Of a stretch of DNA of 64,000 nucleotides, positions 1 to 9,485 are shown in pieces. Under the pieces are notes generated by a model that ran no database searches, had not been told where the DNA came from, and saw nothing but the letters and a program-made list of their open reading frames with translations. The stretch comes from an uncultured Lachnospiraceae bacterium (lineage in GTDB: Bacteria > Bacillota > Clostridia > Lachnospirales > Lachnospiraceae): positions 1 through 64,000 of the forward strand of contig CALWLI010000011.1 of the NCBI GenBank assembly GCA_944381485.1, read 5' to 3'. Position 1 is the stretch's first letter. The number at the start of each line of letters is the position of its first letter. The position numbers and the translations under genes were made by a program.

Positions 1-28
1 GGACAGATATCCGAAATCCCTATATTGA

Positions 29-57
29 TTGAGAAAACATCCCCATTGTGCTATACT
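29..57 (+). promoter_or_regulatory. Promoter of ychF
   Basis: TTGAGA (29-34), a 17-bp spacer, then TATACT (52-57) form a good housekeeping promoter. The transcript would have a leader of about 95 nt. The leader holds a 9-bp stem, TGAAAGCCG (120-128) with CGGCTTTCA (137-145), just upstream of the ychF start. Confidence 0.6.
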
Positions 58-160
58 CTGTAGTTGTATAGGACTGTTTTTTATGCGGACTATCCCGCAA
101 GCAGAATATAGAGAAAGGCTGAAAGCCGTGTTATATCGGCTTTCAAAACAGGTAAAAGAT

Positions 161-1258
161 ATGAAATTAGGAATCGTAGGGCTTCCCAATGTGGGCAAGT
201 CAACACTTTTTAATTCAATTACAAAGGCCGGGGCGGAGTCCGCAAACTACCCCTTCTGTACCATAGACCCCAATGTGGGCGTGGTGGCTGTGCCTGACGA
301 GAGGCTTGACAAGCTGGCTGCCCTCTACAATTCCGAAAAGATAACTCCCGCAGTGATAGAATTTGTTGATATTGCAGGCCTTGTCAAGGGGGCATCAAAG
401 GGAGAGGGTCTCGGAAACCAGTTCCTCGGAAACATACGTGAGTGTGACGCGGTAGTCCATGTGGTCAGATGCTTTGAGGACGAGAACATAGTCCATGTTG
501 AGGGCTCCATAGATCCTATAAGAGATATAGAGACCATAAATCTTGAGCTTATCTTTTCAGATCTTGAGGTCCTTGAGAAGCGCATCGGAAAGACTGCAAA
601 GCTTGCCCACAATGATAAGGAGGCAAAGAAGGAGCTGGAGATACTGGAGAGGATAAAGACAAGGCTTGAGGAGGGCAAACCTGCGAGGGGCCTTGAGCTC
701 ACAGACGAGGACGAGGAGAAATTTGTAAACTCATTGCAGCTCCTCACATGGAAGCCTCTCATATTTGCCGCAAATGTGGCTGAGGATGATCTCGCAGACG
801 ACGGAGCATCAAATCCCTACGTTGCAAAGGTCAGGGAGTATGCCAAGGAAAACGGAGACGGAGTATTCGTCATATCCGCAAGGATAGAGGAGGAGATATC
901 CGAGCTTGACGACGAGGAGAAGGCTGAGTATCTGGAGAGCCTCGGTCTTAAGGAGTCCGGCCTTGACAAGCTCATAAAGGCCAGCTACGACCTTCTTGGA
1001 CTTATGTCCTTCCTGACTGCAGGGGAGAAGGAGACCAGGGCTTGGACCATAAAGAAGGGGACAAAGGCGCCTCAGGCAGCAGGAAAGATCCACTCTGATT
1101 TTGAGAGAGGCTTCATAAGAGCTGAGGTCATAAACTATCAGGAGCTTTTGGACTGCGGTTCCCTTGCGGCTGCCAAGGAAAAAGGACTTGTGCGCCTTGA
1201 GGGAAAGGATTATGTTGTTCAGGACGGAGACACTATCCTCTTCAGATTCAACGTATAA
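161..1258 (+). CDS. ychF: Redox-regulated ATPase YchF (Obg-family P-loop protein)
   Basis: YchF is an Obg-related P-loop nucleotidase that prefers ATP and associates with ribosomes and the stress response. The G1 motif GLPNVGKS lies at about residues 7-14, followed by a G3-like DIAG and the C-terminal TGS/ubiquitin-like domain ending in GDTILFRFNV. From ATG 161 the protein has 365 residues, the usual family length. The same frame is open back to position 29, but that extension has no similarity to the family and would start inside the promoter, so 161 is preferred even though its Shine-Dalgarno is weak. It stands alone between its own promoter and a strong terminator. Confidence 0.95.
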   Translation: MKLGIVGLPNVGKSTLFNSITKAGAESANYPFCTIDPNVGVVAVPDERLDKLAALYNSEKITPAVIEFVDIAGLVKGASKGEGLGNQFLGNIRECDAVVHVVRCFEDENIVHVEGSIDPIRDIETINLELIFSDLEVLEKRIGKTAKLAHNDKEAKKELEILERIKTRLEEGKPARGLELTDEDEEKFVNSLQLLTWKPLIFAANVAEDDLADDGASNPYVAKVREYAKENGDGVFVISARIEEEISELDDEEKAEYLESLGLKESGLDKLIKASYDLLGLMSFLTAGEKETRAWTIKKGTKAPQAAGKIHSDFERGFIRAEVINYQELLDCGSLAAAKEKGLVRLEGKDYVVQDGDTILFRFNV

Positions 1259-1295
1259 AACCATAACAATAAGAGATCGATAAAGATATAAGAAG

Positions 1296-1365
1296 GATCT
1301 TTCCTTCGGCAAAAATCTTTCGACAGGGCATGTCGGATTTTTGCCGGGGAAGGTTCTTTTTTTTT
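1296..1365 (+). terminator. Rho-independent terminator after ychF
   Basis: A long imperfect stem pairs a left arm ending in CGGCAAAAATC with a right arm starting GATTTTTGCCG. It is followed by a run of nine T. A smaller hairpin, GGCCTGAAATCAGGCC at about 1421-1436, lies between it and the mraZ promoter. Confidence 0.85.
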
Positions 1366-1468
1366 GTGCCTGCAACTATATATTGTGGGCTGTTTCGGAC
1401 CGCACCACAAGTCTTAAAAATGGCCTGAAATCAGGCCTTTAAAACTTCATCTTTTTGTCTTTGAAGTA

Positions 1469-1496
1469 TTGACTTTTACTCTGATTTGGGTAAAAA
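1469..1496 (+). promoter_or_regulatory. Promoter of the mraZ/dcw operon
   Basis: TTGACT (1469-1474), a 16-bp spacer and TAAAAA (1491-1496), or AAAAAT with 17 bp, form a plausible promoter. It sits immediately upstream of the four MraZ-type boxes. Transcription would start near 1503, so the boxes lie at the start of the leader. Confidence 0.6.
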
Positions 1497-1505
1497 TAAA
1501 GTCAT

Positions 1506-1541
1506 AAGTGGCAAAAAGTGTCAGTTTGTGGTAGAAAGTGG
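1506..1541 (+). promoter_or_regulatory. Four tandem MraZ boxes (10-bp period)
   Basis: Four direct repeats occur at an exact 10-bp period: AAGTGG (1506-1511), AAGTGT (1516-1521), TTGTGG (1526-1531) and AAGTGG (1536-1541). MraZ proteins are known to bind tandem GTGG/GTGT-type boxes with 10-bp phasing upstream of their own gene, so this is very likely the autoregulatory operator of the dcw operon. The array ends 10 bp before the mraZ start codon. Confidence 0.8.
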
Positions 1542-1551
1542 AATTTGTCAG

Positions 1552-1977
1552 ATGTATATTGGAGAATACAACCACACAATAGATACCAAAGGCAGATTGA
1601 TAGTCCCCGTTAAGTTCAGAGAACAGCTTGGAGACAAGTTCGTTGTGACGAAGGGATTGGACGGCTGTCTTTCTCTCTATGATCTGAAGGCGTGGAATGT
1701 ACTCGAAGAGAAGCTGAGTTCCCTTCCTATGACAAATCCCTCGGCAAGAAAGCTTTCCCGTTTTATGCTTGCAGGCGCATCCGAGTGTGAGCTGGACAAG
1801 ATGGGAAGGATACTGATACCTCAGGTCTTGAGAAGCGCCGCCTCCCTTGAGAAGGATGTGGTACTTGTGGGTGTGGGAACCAAGATAGAGATCTGGGACA
1901 AGAACAAGTGGACTGAGGCAAACTCCTATGACGACATGAGCGAGATAGCCGAGAGCTTGGAGGGATTCGGAATATAA
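1552..1977 (+). CDS. mraZ: Transcriptional regulator MraZ
   Basis: MraZ is a DNA-binding regulator of the division and cell-wall cluster, with two AbrB-like swapped-hairpin domains. The product from ATG 1552 is 141 residues ([16 protein letters not shown]...), the normal length, with the DTKGR and DKMGR signature of the two repeats. An upstream TTG at 1486 keeps the frame open but would place the operator boxes inside the coding sequence, so ATG 1552 is chosen. The stop codon overlaps the rsmH start by one base (TAATG), which implies translational coupling. Confidence 0.94.
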   Translation: MYIGEYNHTIDTKGRLIVPVKFREQLGDKFVVTKGLDGCLSLYDLKAWNVLEEKLSSLPMTNPSARKLSRFMLAGASECELDKMGRILIPQVLRSAASLEKDVVLVGVGTKIEIWDKNKWTEANSYDDMSEIAESLEGFGI

Positions 1978-2909
1978 TGTTTGAGCACAAATCAGTTCTC
2001 CTTAATGAGACGATAGAGGGCCTTAGGATAAAGCCGGACGGAATATATGTGGACGGTACCCTGGGAGGGGGAGGACATTCCTACGAGATTGCCAAAAGAC
2101 TCTCCGACAAGGGAAGGCTCATAGGCATAGACAGAGACGAGGATGCTTTAAATGCCGCCTCAAAGAGGCTTTCGGAATTCTCCCAAAGGGTGAAGCTCAT
2201 AAGAGGAAATTATGAGGACACTGTGAGCATATTGAAAGGCCTGGGCATTTCAGGGATAGACGGGATGCTCCTTGATCTGGGAGTTTCGTCCTACCAGTTT
2301 GATGAGGCTGAGAGAGGATTTTCCTACAAGAAGGAAGCACCTCTTGACATGAGGATGGACAGGAGAGAGACCGAGACAGCCGCAGACATAGTAAACGGCA
2401 GAAGCGAGGGAGAGCTCTACAGGATAATAAGGGATTACGGCGAGGACAGATTCGCCAAAAACATAGCGAAGCACATCGTTATGGAGAGAGAAAAAAAACC
2501 TATAGAGACCACCACAGAGCTGGCTGAGATCATAAAGCACGCAATACCTGCAAGGGTCAGGGAAGGGGGAGGACATCCCGCAAAAAAGACCTTTCAGGCA
2601 ATAAGAATAGAGCTTAACAGAGAGTTGGATATCCTTTCGGGATCCATAGAAGGGCTGATAGATATCCTGAACCCGGGAGGGAGGCTTCTAATAATAAGCT
2701 TCCATTCTCTGGAGGATAAGATAGTAAAGTCGGCTTTCAGGACAGCTGAGGATCCCTGTATATGTCCCCCGGACTTTCCGGTATGTGTATGCGGAAGGAA
2801 GCCGAAGGGCAGGGTGATAACGAAAAAGCCCATAGTGAGCACGGAGAAGGAATTAGAGGAGAACAACAGAGCACACAGCGCGAAGCTTAGGATATTTGAG
2901 AAAAAGTAA
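1977..2909 (+). CDS. rsmH: 16S rRNA (cytosine(1402)-N(4))-methyltransferase RsmH
   Basis: RsmH (MraW) uses S-adenosylmethionine to methylate N4 of C1402 in the 16S rRNA P site. The 310-residue product has the usual features: [10 protein letters not shown] near the N-terminus, the SAM-binding [12 protein letters not shown], the LDLGVSS and GFSYK motifs, and the C-terminal [12 protein letters not shown]. Its ATG overlaps the mraZ stop by one base. It is the second gene of the operon, as in most Firmicutes. Confidence 0.97.
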   Translation: MFEHKSVLLNETIEGLRIKPDGIYVDGTLGGGGHSYEIAKRLSDKGRLIGIDRDEDALNAASKRLSEFSQRVKLIRGNYEDTVSILKGLGISGIDGMLLDLGVSSYQFDEAERGFSYKKEAPLDMRMDRRETETAADIVNGRSEGELYRIIRDYGEDRFAKNIAKHIVMEREKKPIETTTELAEIIKHAIPARVREGGGHPAKKTFQAIRIELNRELDILSGSIEGLIDILNPGGRLLIISFHSLEDKIVKSAFRTAEDPCICPPDFPVCVCGRKPKGRVITKKPIVSTEKELEENNRAHSAKLRIFEKK

Positions 2910-2925
2910 TTAGGGGTATGAGAAA

Positions 2926-3432
2926 ATGAAAGGCACAAGGGCGGCAAAAAACATAAGATATAATTCCGGTTCGGTCAGACAGACGAGCTATGTGGAAGGA
3001 AATACGGTAAGAAAGGTACAGCCTGCCCGCGTTCCCGCAAGGAGGAGCACAAGGACCCCTGAAGAGCTGCAGAGGCAGCAGAGGCGCATAGCCAAAAACC
3101 GTGAAAAAGCGTTGGCGATGGATGTCCCTTATCTGGCTGTCCTCACTGTGGCAGTGCTCATAACCTTATATATTTGCTACAGCTATCTTTGCCTTCAGTC
3201 ATCCATTAGTGCCCACATGGAAAATGTGGAAAGGCTGGAGACAAGCCTTGAGACTTTGAGGGCTGAAAATGATGCGCTGGAGTCCAGTATAAATACAAGT
3301 ATTGATCTCAATTATGTATATAATGTGGCGGTCAATGAACTTGGCATGGTCCACGCCGGCAAGGACAGCATCATCAATTTCGACAAGACAGAAAGCGAAT
3401 ATGTAAGACAATATGAAAAAATCCCGGAATAA
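2926..3432 (+). CDS. ftsL: FtsL-like division protein
   Basis: This 168-residue bitopic protein has a long basic N-terminal cytoplasmic part (about 1-60, many Arg), one membrane segment at about residues 66-88 (YLAVLTVAVLITLYICYSYL), and an extracellular coiled coil with leucines and acidic residues (about 95-135). This layout and the position between rsmH and a class B PBP match FtsL, which forms a complex with FtsQ/DivIB and DivIC at the septum. Sequence conservation of FtsL is low, so the call rests on topology and context. Its 3' end overlaps the next gene by 20 bp. Confidence 0.75.
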   Translation: MKGTRAAKNIRYNSGSVRQTSYVEGNTVRKVQPARVPARRSTRTPEELQRQQRRIAKNREKALAMDVPYLAVLTVAVLITLYICYSYLCLQSSISAHMENVERLETSLETLRAENDALESSINTSIDLNYVYNVAVNELGMVHAGKDSIINFDKTESEYVRQYEKIPE

Positions 3433-5773
3433 CAATGATAACAGGAGAAACGGCGGACGGGGTAGGAATACCCCCTTCGCCAAATATATGCAGGAAAAGC
3501 TGGCGATAGCAGTAATTTTTATAACGCTGGCTTTATTTATATTAATTTTAGTCATCTACAATCTCATAAAAAACAATTCGGAGGACTATAATAAGATAGT
3601 CCTTTCTCAGCGTCAGGCAGACTATGTATCAAAGACCATACCCTATAAGAGAGGAGACATATACGACAGAAACGGCAACAGGGTGGCAGGCTCCGAGCAG
3701 GTCTACAACCTGATACTCGATCCCAACCAGATGTTCGCTACAGAGGAGAGCATATCCCCGAAGACAGTCGTGGAGCCCACAGTGAGTGCTCTTGCGGACT
3801 TTTTCGGATATGACGCAAAAGACCTTACGGACACTATAAACAGCCGAAGGGATTCCTCCTACGTGAGATATGCCAGAGAATTAAGCTATGATCAGAAGAC
3901 TGAATTTGAGGCCCTCATAGATGAGCTCAACTCAAACTATATGAGAAGTGACGATGCAAATGAGAGCAAAAAGAGGATAAAGGGCGTATGGTTTGAGGAT
4001 GAGTATAAGAGGGTTTACCCCTACAATTCCTTAGGCTGCAATATAATAGGCTTCTCCTCAGCCGACGGTTCAACCGGAACAGGAGGGGTAGAGCAGTACT
4101 ATAACAGCTCCCTCATCGGAGTAAACGGCAGAGAATACGGCTATCTGGATGATGAGACCAACCTTGAAAAGGTGATAAAGCCCGCCAGAAACGGAAACAG
4201 CCTGGTTCTCACAATGGATGCAAATATTCAGGGTATAGTAGAAAAATATCTCGAAGAATGGAAGGAAACAGGGCCTAAGTCGAAATCTGCATCGGTAGTT
4301 ATAATGAATCCGAAAAACGGTGAGGTCTTAGCCATGGGCAGCACCAACTCTTTCGATTTGAATAACCCCAGAAATACCGATGACTTTACAGACGAGGAGA
4401 TATATGCCTTCGGACTTGAGGAGGCTGTGGGCGTATACAGAAGAGAGAATCCTGACGAGCCCGCCATAACGGAGGAGGAGGTCCCTCAGCACTTCAGCCA
4501 CGATGAGATCATGTCCTACGGGACTCAGGTCGCCTGGAATAAGCTGTGGAGAAACATATGTGTCAGCGATACCTTTGAGCCCGGCTCCACTCAGAAGCCC
4601 TTTACAGTGGCCGGAGTAATTGAGGAGGGCATAGACAAACCTACGGACAGCTTTAACTGTACCGGAAATGTAAAGCTCAGCGACGGTGTAAACACCTGGC
4701 AGATAAACTGTGTAAACAGGAACGGACACGGCTGGCTGGATATTACAGGAGGAATCACAAACTCCTGCAACGTGGTAATGATGAACCTGGCCTTCAACGA
4801 GGGCGTTGAGACCTTCCTTAAATATCAGCAGATCTTCGGCTTCGGGGATTATACCGGCATAGATCTGCCTGCAGAGGCGGACACAAGCGAGTTGGTATAT
4901 ACAGCGGACGAGATGGGAAAAACTTCTCTCGCCACCAACTCCTTCGGACAAAACTATAACTGTACTATGATACAGATGGCTTCGGCCTACTGTTCCATAC
5001 TTAACGGAGGATATTATTACGAGCCCCATGTGGTCAAGCAGATCTTAAATGCGGACGGGGCTGTCATAGAGGATGTGGAGCCCAAGCTTGTAAGGGAGAC
5101 AGTATCCCAGTCCACCTGCAACTATCTCAAGCAGGCTATGTTTGAGACTGTGGAGACAGGAACCGGAAAGCATGCTCAGGTCGAGGGCTACCATATAGGA
5201 GGAAAGACCGGAACAGCCCAGAAGCTTCCCCGAGACGCCAGGACTTATGTTGTCTCCTTCTGCGGCTTTGCCCCTGTGGAGGATCCGGAGCTTGTCTGCT
5301 ATGTTGTAATTGACGAGCCGGGAGATCCGGGACCTGCCCAGGCAAACTCGGCCTTTGCCCAGGAGCTTTTCGCAAAGATAATGGGAGATGTGCTTCCCAC
5401 AATAAACCTCTATCCGGAGGGTACAGACGCCTCTGATTACAAGGCACATGTGACAGTGCTGCCCGACAGCGAGGAGGGAATGAATGACATAGCCATGGGT
5501 GACAGCATTTCTGAGACTGCAGAGGGGGTAGGAAGCTCCTCATCGGTACAGCCCAGCACTGCTCAGGAATTAAACGGCGGAGCCGATGCACCGGACTCAC
5601 CTACTGTTGAGGGAGGAGGCTTCGGCGAAGCCATAGAGGATCCGGGAGATGCACAGATACCTGTGGATATGCCTCCGGGCTACAGCGAGTCCGAGACCTA
5701 CTCGGGATCTGCAGAGAACAGAGAAACAGAGGAGACTCTTCCCGAGGAGGCGGAGACCTCTGATGAGAATTAA
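3413..5773 (+). CDS. Class B penicillin-binding protein (FtsI/SpoVD-type transpeptidase)
   Basis: This septal peptidoglycan transpeptidase has 786 residues, with a single N-terminal membrane anchor (about residues 28-50) and a PBP dimerisation domain starting near YKRGDIYDRNGN. The catalytic motifs are all present: STQK (392-395), SCN (451-453) and KTG (598-600). An acidic insert of about 60 residues (roughly 325-385) precedes the catalytic serine. The last 110 residues or so are Glu/Ser/Pro/Gly-rich and show no recognisable PASTA domain, unlike SpoVD. It overlaps ftsL and is followed by mraY after 22 bp. The symbol is left open because pbpB and spoVD types cannot be separated here. Confidence 0.9.
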   Translation: MKKSRNNNDNRRNGGRGRNTPFAKYMQEKLAIAVIFITLALFILILVIYNLIKNNSEDYNKIVLSQRQADYVSKTIPYKRGDIYDRNGNRVAGSEQVYNLILDPNQMFATEESISPKTVVEPTVSALADFFGYDAKDLTDTINSRRDSSYVRYARELSYDQKTEFEALIDELNSNYMRSDDANESKKRIKGVWFEDEYKRVYPYNSLGCNIIGFSSADGSTGTGGVEQYYNSSLIGVNGREYGYLDDETNLEKVIKPARNGNSLVLTMDANIQGIVEKYLEEWKETGPKSKSASVVIMNPKNGEVLAMGSTNSFDLNNPRNTDDFTDEEIYAFGLEEAVGVYRRENPDEPAITEEEVPQHFSHDEIMSYGTQVAWNKLWRNICVSDTFEPGSTQKPFTVAGVIEEGIDKPTDSFNCTGNVKLSDGVNTWQINCVNRNGHGWLDITGGITNSCNVVMMNLAFNEGVETFLKYQQIFGFGDYTGIDLPAEADTSELVYTADEMGKTSLATNSFGQNYNCTMIQMASAYCSILNGGYYYEPHVVKQILNADGAVIEDVEPKLVRETVSQSTCNYLKQAMFETVETGTGKHAQVEGYHIGGKTGTAQKLPRDARTYVVSFCGFAPVEDPELVCYVVIDEPGDPGPAQANSAFAQELFAKIMGDVLPTINLYPEGTDASDYKAHVTVLPDSEEGMNDIAMGDSISETAEGVGSSSSVQPSTAQELNGGADAPDSPTVEGGGFGEAIEDPGDAQIPVDMPPGYSESETYSGSAENRETEETLPEEAETSDEN

Positions 5774-5795
5774 GAGATAAAGATCGGAGAGTAAA

Positions 5796-6830
5796 ATGAC
5801 CGAATCAAGTATATTGAACAGTATTATAATACCTGCCCTGGTGCCTGTAGCGGCCTTCTTTCTTGTTGTGCTCATGGCACCGAGATTTATTCCCATGCTT
5901 CGCAGGATGAAATTCGGACAGGAAGTAAGAGATGACGGACCGGAGGCACACCTGAAAAAGCAGGGAACTCCCACTATGGGAGGGATAATGTTCCTCATAT
6001 CAGTGACAGTGACAGTATTGATAAAAAATGCTTTTGCACCGGAACCGGAATCCCTGATGGTATTGTTTCTGGTGCTGGGCTTCGGACTTGTGGGAGCTCT
6101 GGACGATTGGCTTAAGATAAAGAAGCATCAATCTGAAGGGCTTAACCCTCGCCAAAAGCTTTTGCTTCAGCTTGCTCTCACTGTAATATTTGCCCTCTGG
6201 GTGTACTATCACGGAGTGTTCGGAGGAAGGATACTCATACCCTTCGGAGCCCTCTTCGGTTCAGGACTTAAACTTGAGCTCCCTGTTTGGCTCTATATAC
6301 CCTTTGTGGTTTTCGTAGTTTTAGGCACAGACAACGGAGTCAACTTCACCGACGGGCTGGACGGACTCTGTTCATCGGTAACTGTAGTGACGGCAATCTT
6401 TTTTGCGGCTGCAGGACTTATATTTTCTCAGGGTGTCACTGTGGTTTCTCTGGCTGTGACGGGATCCCTCATGGGCTTCCTGCTCTTCAATGTCTATCCG
6501 GCCAAGATATTTATGGGTGACACAGGCTCTCTGGCCTTGGGAGGCTTTGTCTCGGCAGCGGCTGTCGTATCGGGACTTGAGCTTTTCATACCTATCGTCG
6601 GGTTTATCTATATGATCGAGGTCATATCGGTTATCATACAGGTGTCGTATTTCAAGCTTACACATGGCAAGAGAGTGTTCAGAATGGCTCCCATCCATCA
6701 CCACTTTGAGATAATCATGGGTGAAAAGGGTGAGACTGTGACGGAGCCCAGGATAGTTGCGGCTTTCACCTGCACAACGGCGCTTCTTGGCTTTGCGGCA
6801 TTTGTTATACTCCTGTTTTTTACATCATAA
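5796..6830 (+). CDS. mraY: Phospho-N-acetylmuramoyl-pentapeptide-transferase MraY
   Basis: MraY transfers phospho-MurNAc-pentapeptide to undecaprenyl phosphate, making lipid I at the inner face of the membrane. The 344-residue polytopic protein has the family signatures: GTPTMGG near residue 50, the Asp pair in ALDDWLK, NFTDGLDGL, FMGDTGSLALGG, and the histidine cluster PIHHHFE. About ten membrane segments are visible. It lies between the transpeptidase and murD in the operon. Confidence 0.97.
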   Translation: MTESSILNSIIIPALVPVAAFFLVVLMAPRFIPMLRRMKFGQEVRDDGPEAHLKKQGTPTMGGIMFLISVTVTVLIKNAFAPEPESLMVLFLVLGFGLVGALDDWLKIKKHQSEGLNPRQKLLLQLALTVIFALWVYYHGVFGGRILIPFGALFGSGLKLELPVWLYIPFVVFVVLGTDNGVNFTDGLDGLCSSVTVVTAIFFAAAGLIFSQGVTVVSLAVTGSLMGFLLFNVYPAKIFMGDTGSLALGGFVSAAAVVSGLELFIPIVGFIYMIEVISVIIQVSYFKLTHGKRVFRMAPIHHHFEIIMGEKGETVTEPRIVAAFTCTTALLGFAAFVILLFFTS

Positions 6831-6854
6831 TAATATTTTTGAGGTATACGGGTC

Positions 6855-8207
6855 ATGAGAGAGAAAAAAACTTTGATTGCGGGAACAGGGAAGAGTGGTA
6901 TCGCCGCCGCGGAAATGGTATTAAAGATGGGCGGAAGCATAATCCTTTACAATACAGATCCTGACTGCAGCGAGGAAGCGGTAATGAGGAACTTTAAGGA
7001 GGAGGACAAGGTCGAATTTATATGCGGAAGGCTTTTGCCCTCTCAGATAAGAGATGTGGATCTGGCTGTCATAAGCCCCGGCATACCTCTCACCTCTGAA
7101 TTTGTAAAGCTTCTTGACAAGAATAAGATCCCGGTTTGGGGAGAGCTTGAGCTTGCCTTCCATGCTATGAAGGGGAAGCTCTGCGCCATAACAGGAACAA
7201 ACGGAAAGACAACCACAACGGCGCTTGTTGGAGAGATACTTAAAACTCATTTTGAGGATGTACATGTGGTGGGCAACATAGGAGAGCCCTTCTCAAAGGA
7301 AGCCCTGGACACTACTGACGAGTCGGTAACTGTGTGCGAGGTCAGCTCATTTATGCTGGAGACCATTATGGACTTTCATCCTCAGGTCAGCGCAATTTTG
7401 AATATTACCCCCGATCATCTTGACAGACATGGAAATATGGCTAATTATATCAGATGCAAGGAGGCAATAACCCTCAACCAGACTGAGAGCGACTTCTGCG
7501 TCCTCAACTACGAGGACAGTGTTCTCAGAGAATTCGGGGAGAGCGGTATAAAGCCCTCGGTACTCTTTTTCAGCTCAAAGAGGGAACTGTTTAACGGAAT
7601 ATACCTGGACGGAAATTATATAGTTTACTCGAAGGGAGGAAAGAAGTACACTGTAGTTGACACCAGAGAGCTGAATATACTTGGAAAGCACAATTACGAA
7701 AACGCCATGGCGGCCACAGCCATTGCCCTTAAGGCGGGAGTGCCCTTGGACAGCATTACCAAGGCTTTGAAGGCATTCAAGGCTGTGGAGCATAGAATAG
7801 AGTTTGTCAGGGAAAGGTGCGGCGTAAAATACTACAATGACTCAAAGGGAACCAATCCGGATGCGGCAATTCAGGCCTTAAACGCCATGCCCGGCCCCAC
7901 CATACTGATAGCCGGAGGCTATGATAAGCACTCGGAGTACGATGACTGGGTAAAGCTCTTTAAGGGAAAGGTAAAACACCTTATATTGATAGGACAGACC
8001 AGAGATAAGATAGCGGACTGCTGTAAGAAATATAAGTTCACTGAGGTTATGTACGCAGAGGACATGGATGAGGCAGTAAAGGCTGCGGCATCCTATGCGG
8101 ATGAGGGAGATTATGTGCTCCTGTCCCCTGCCTGCGCAAGCTGGGGCATGTTTGAGAACTTTGAAGTCAGAGGCAAGGTCTTTAAGAGCTGTGTAATGGC
8201 GCTTTAA
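6855..8207 (+). CDS. murD: UDP-N-acetylmuramoyl-L-alanine--D-glutamate ligase MurD
   Basis: MurD is the cytoplasmic ATP-dependent ligase that adds D-Glu to UDP-MurNAc-L-Ala. The 450-residue product has the N-terminal Rossmann-like start (IAGTGKSGIAAAE), the Mur-ligase P-loop GTNGKTTTTALV at about residues 114-125, the central NITPDHLDRH motif and YNDSKGTNPDA in the third domain. The other Mur ligases (murC, murE, murF) and murG are not in this cluster and must be encoded elsewhere. Confidence 0.97.
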   Translation: MREKKTLIAGTGKSGIAAAEMVLKMGGSIILYNTDPDCSEEAVMRNFKEEDKVEFICGRLLPSQIRDVDLAVISPGIPLTSEFVKLLDKNKIPVWGELELAFHAMKGKLCAITGTNGKTTTTALVGEILKTHFEDVHVVGNIGEPFSKEALDTTDESVTVCEVSSFMLETIMDFHPQVSAILNITPDHLDRHGNMANYIRCKEAITLNQTESDFCVLNYEDSVLREFGESGIKPSVLFFSSKRELFNGIYLDGNYIVYSKGGKKYTVVDTRELNILGKHNYENAMAATAIALKAGVPLDSITKALKAFKAVEHRIEFVRERCGVKYYNDSKGTNPDAAIQALNAMPGPTILIAGGYDKHSEYDDWVKLFKGKVKHLILIGQTRDKIADCCKKYKFTEVMYAEDMDEAVKAAASYADEGDYVLLSPACASWGMFENFEVRGKVFKSCVMAL

Positions 8208-8249
8208 GACAAGGATACAGAAATTTGAGATCACAGAAAGGAGGTTCGG

Positions 8250-9470
8250 ATGGCACGCCAGGGTCAAAGCGGCAATAGAGCCGGCAATGCAAACTTAATA
8301 AAAGGCCAAAGGGCGGCCGCTGAACCGAGAAAGAGAAAGGTAAGGCATTTTTATGACTACAGCCTTCTCTTTGCTGTAATATTTATAACGGCCTTCGGCC
8401 TCATAATGATATACAGCTCATCTCAGTACATGGCACTCATAAACAGCCTGCCTCCTGACTACTACTTTAAGAGGCAGCTGATCATAGCTGCGGCAGGGCT
8501 GGTTTTGGCTGTCATAATATCAAAGATAGACTACCGCATATTCAGGCTAAGATTTTTTGTATACGGAGCAAACCTGGTTTCAATAATCTTGCTCATCGCT
8601 ACTCAGATCATGGGTATTGCCTCCCACGGAAGGACCAGGTGGATAGAGATAGCGGGAATAAGCTTTCAGCCCACGGAGCTGGCAAAGGCCTCTGTAATAC
8701 TTTTTGTGGCCTACAGGATCTCGAAGGCAGGTCTCAGGATAAATGATCCTCAGAGGAAGGAGATACTCAGGATATATGGGTGGATACTGCTTCCGGCTGC
8801 TTTAATAGCTTCTCAGAACCTGAGCTCAGGTATCATAGTCGTGGGAATAGCGACGGTAATGCTCTTTGTGGCCGGCAAGAATTCAAAGCCCTTTTATGCC
8901 GTGGGCATAATCGGAGCTCTCTGCTATATCTTCAGATACAAGGTAGTTGGAGCCATAGAGCTCATAGGAAACACCACAGGACTGCTTCAGGATTACCAGA
9001 TGGAGAGGATACTGTCCTGGCTCTATCCTGAAAAGTATGACGCCTACCAGACCATGCAGGGGCTTTACGCCATAGGATCAGGAGGACTTACAGGGCAGGG
9101 CCTGGGTGAGAGCCTTCAAAAGCTGGGACCTCTGCCGGAGGCTCACAACGACATGATATTTACGGTCATATGCGAGGAGCTGGGTCTTTTCGGAGCAGTT
9201 TCCGTAATACTTATCTTCCTTTTTATAATATACAGATGTATGCTTATAGCATCCAATGCGAGAGACCTGTTCGGTTCCTTCCTCGCCATAGGCGTCATGG
9301 CCCATATAAGTATTCAGGTAGTATTGAACATTGCCGTTGTAACAAATTCCATTCCCAATACAGGGGTTACCCTTCCCTTCATAAGCTATGGAGGAACGGC
9401 TGTGCTTATATTGATGGCGGAGATAGGCCTTGTGCTGAGTGTGTCAAACAGGATAAAGCTTGAAACATAA
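8250..9470 (+). CDS. ftsW: SEDS peptidoglycan glycosyltransferase FtsW
   Basis: This SEDS-family lipid II polymerase works with the class B PBP at the septum. The 406-residue product has a basic N-terminal cytoplasmic tail of about 35 residues, about ten membrane segments, and the conserved GRTRWIEIAGISFQPTELAK, EAHNDMIFTVICEELGLFG and PFISYGGTA motifs. FtsW and the sporulation paralogue SpoVE cannot be separated by sequence alone; position between murD and ftsQ supports the division role. A GGAGG site precedes ATG 8250 (AAAGGAGGTTCGG). Confidence 0.93.
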   Translation: MARQGQSGNRAGNANLIKGQRAAAEPRKRKVRHFYDYSLLFAVIFITAFGLIMIYSSSQYMALINSLPPDYYFKRQLIIAAAGLVLAVIISKIDYRIFRLRFFVYGANLVSIILLIATQIMGIASHGRTRWIEIAGISFQPTELAKASVILFVAYRISKAGLRINDPQRKEILRIYGWILLPAALIASQNLSSGIIVVGIATVMLFVAGKNSKPFYAVGIIGALCYIFRYKVVGAIELIGNTTGLLQDYQMERILSWLYPEKYDAYQTMQGLYAIGSGGLTGQGLGESLQKLGPLPEAHNDMIFTVICEELGLFGAVSVILIFLFIIYRCMLIASNARDLFGSFLAIGVMAHISIQVVLNIAVVTNSIPNTGVTLPFISYGGTAVLILMAEIGLVLSVSNRIKLET

Positions 9471-9485
9471 GGACATCTTTAAGCT

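Noticed and set aside
1486-1551. Longer mraZ from TTG 1486
   Set aside because: It would translate through the four operator boxes, and the family start is [11 protein letters not shown] at 1552.
4328-5029. 233-residue open frame antisense to the transpeptidase gene
   Set aside because: It lies wholly inside a gene with all catalytic motifs and shows no family similarity.
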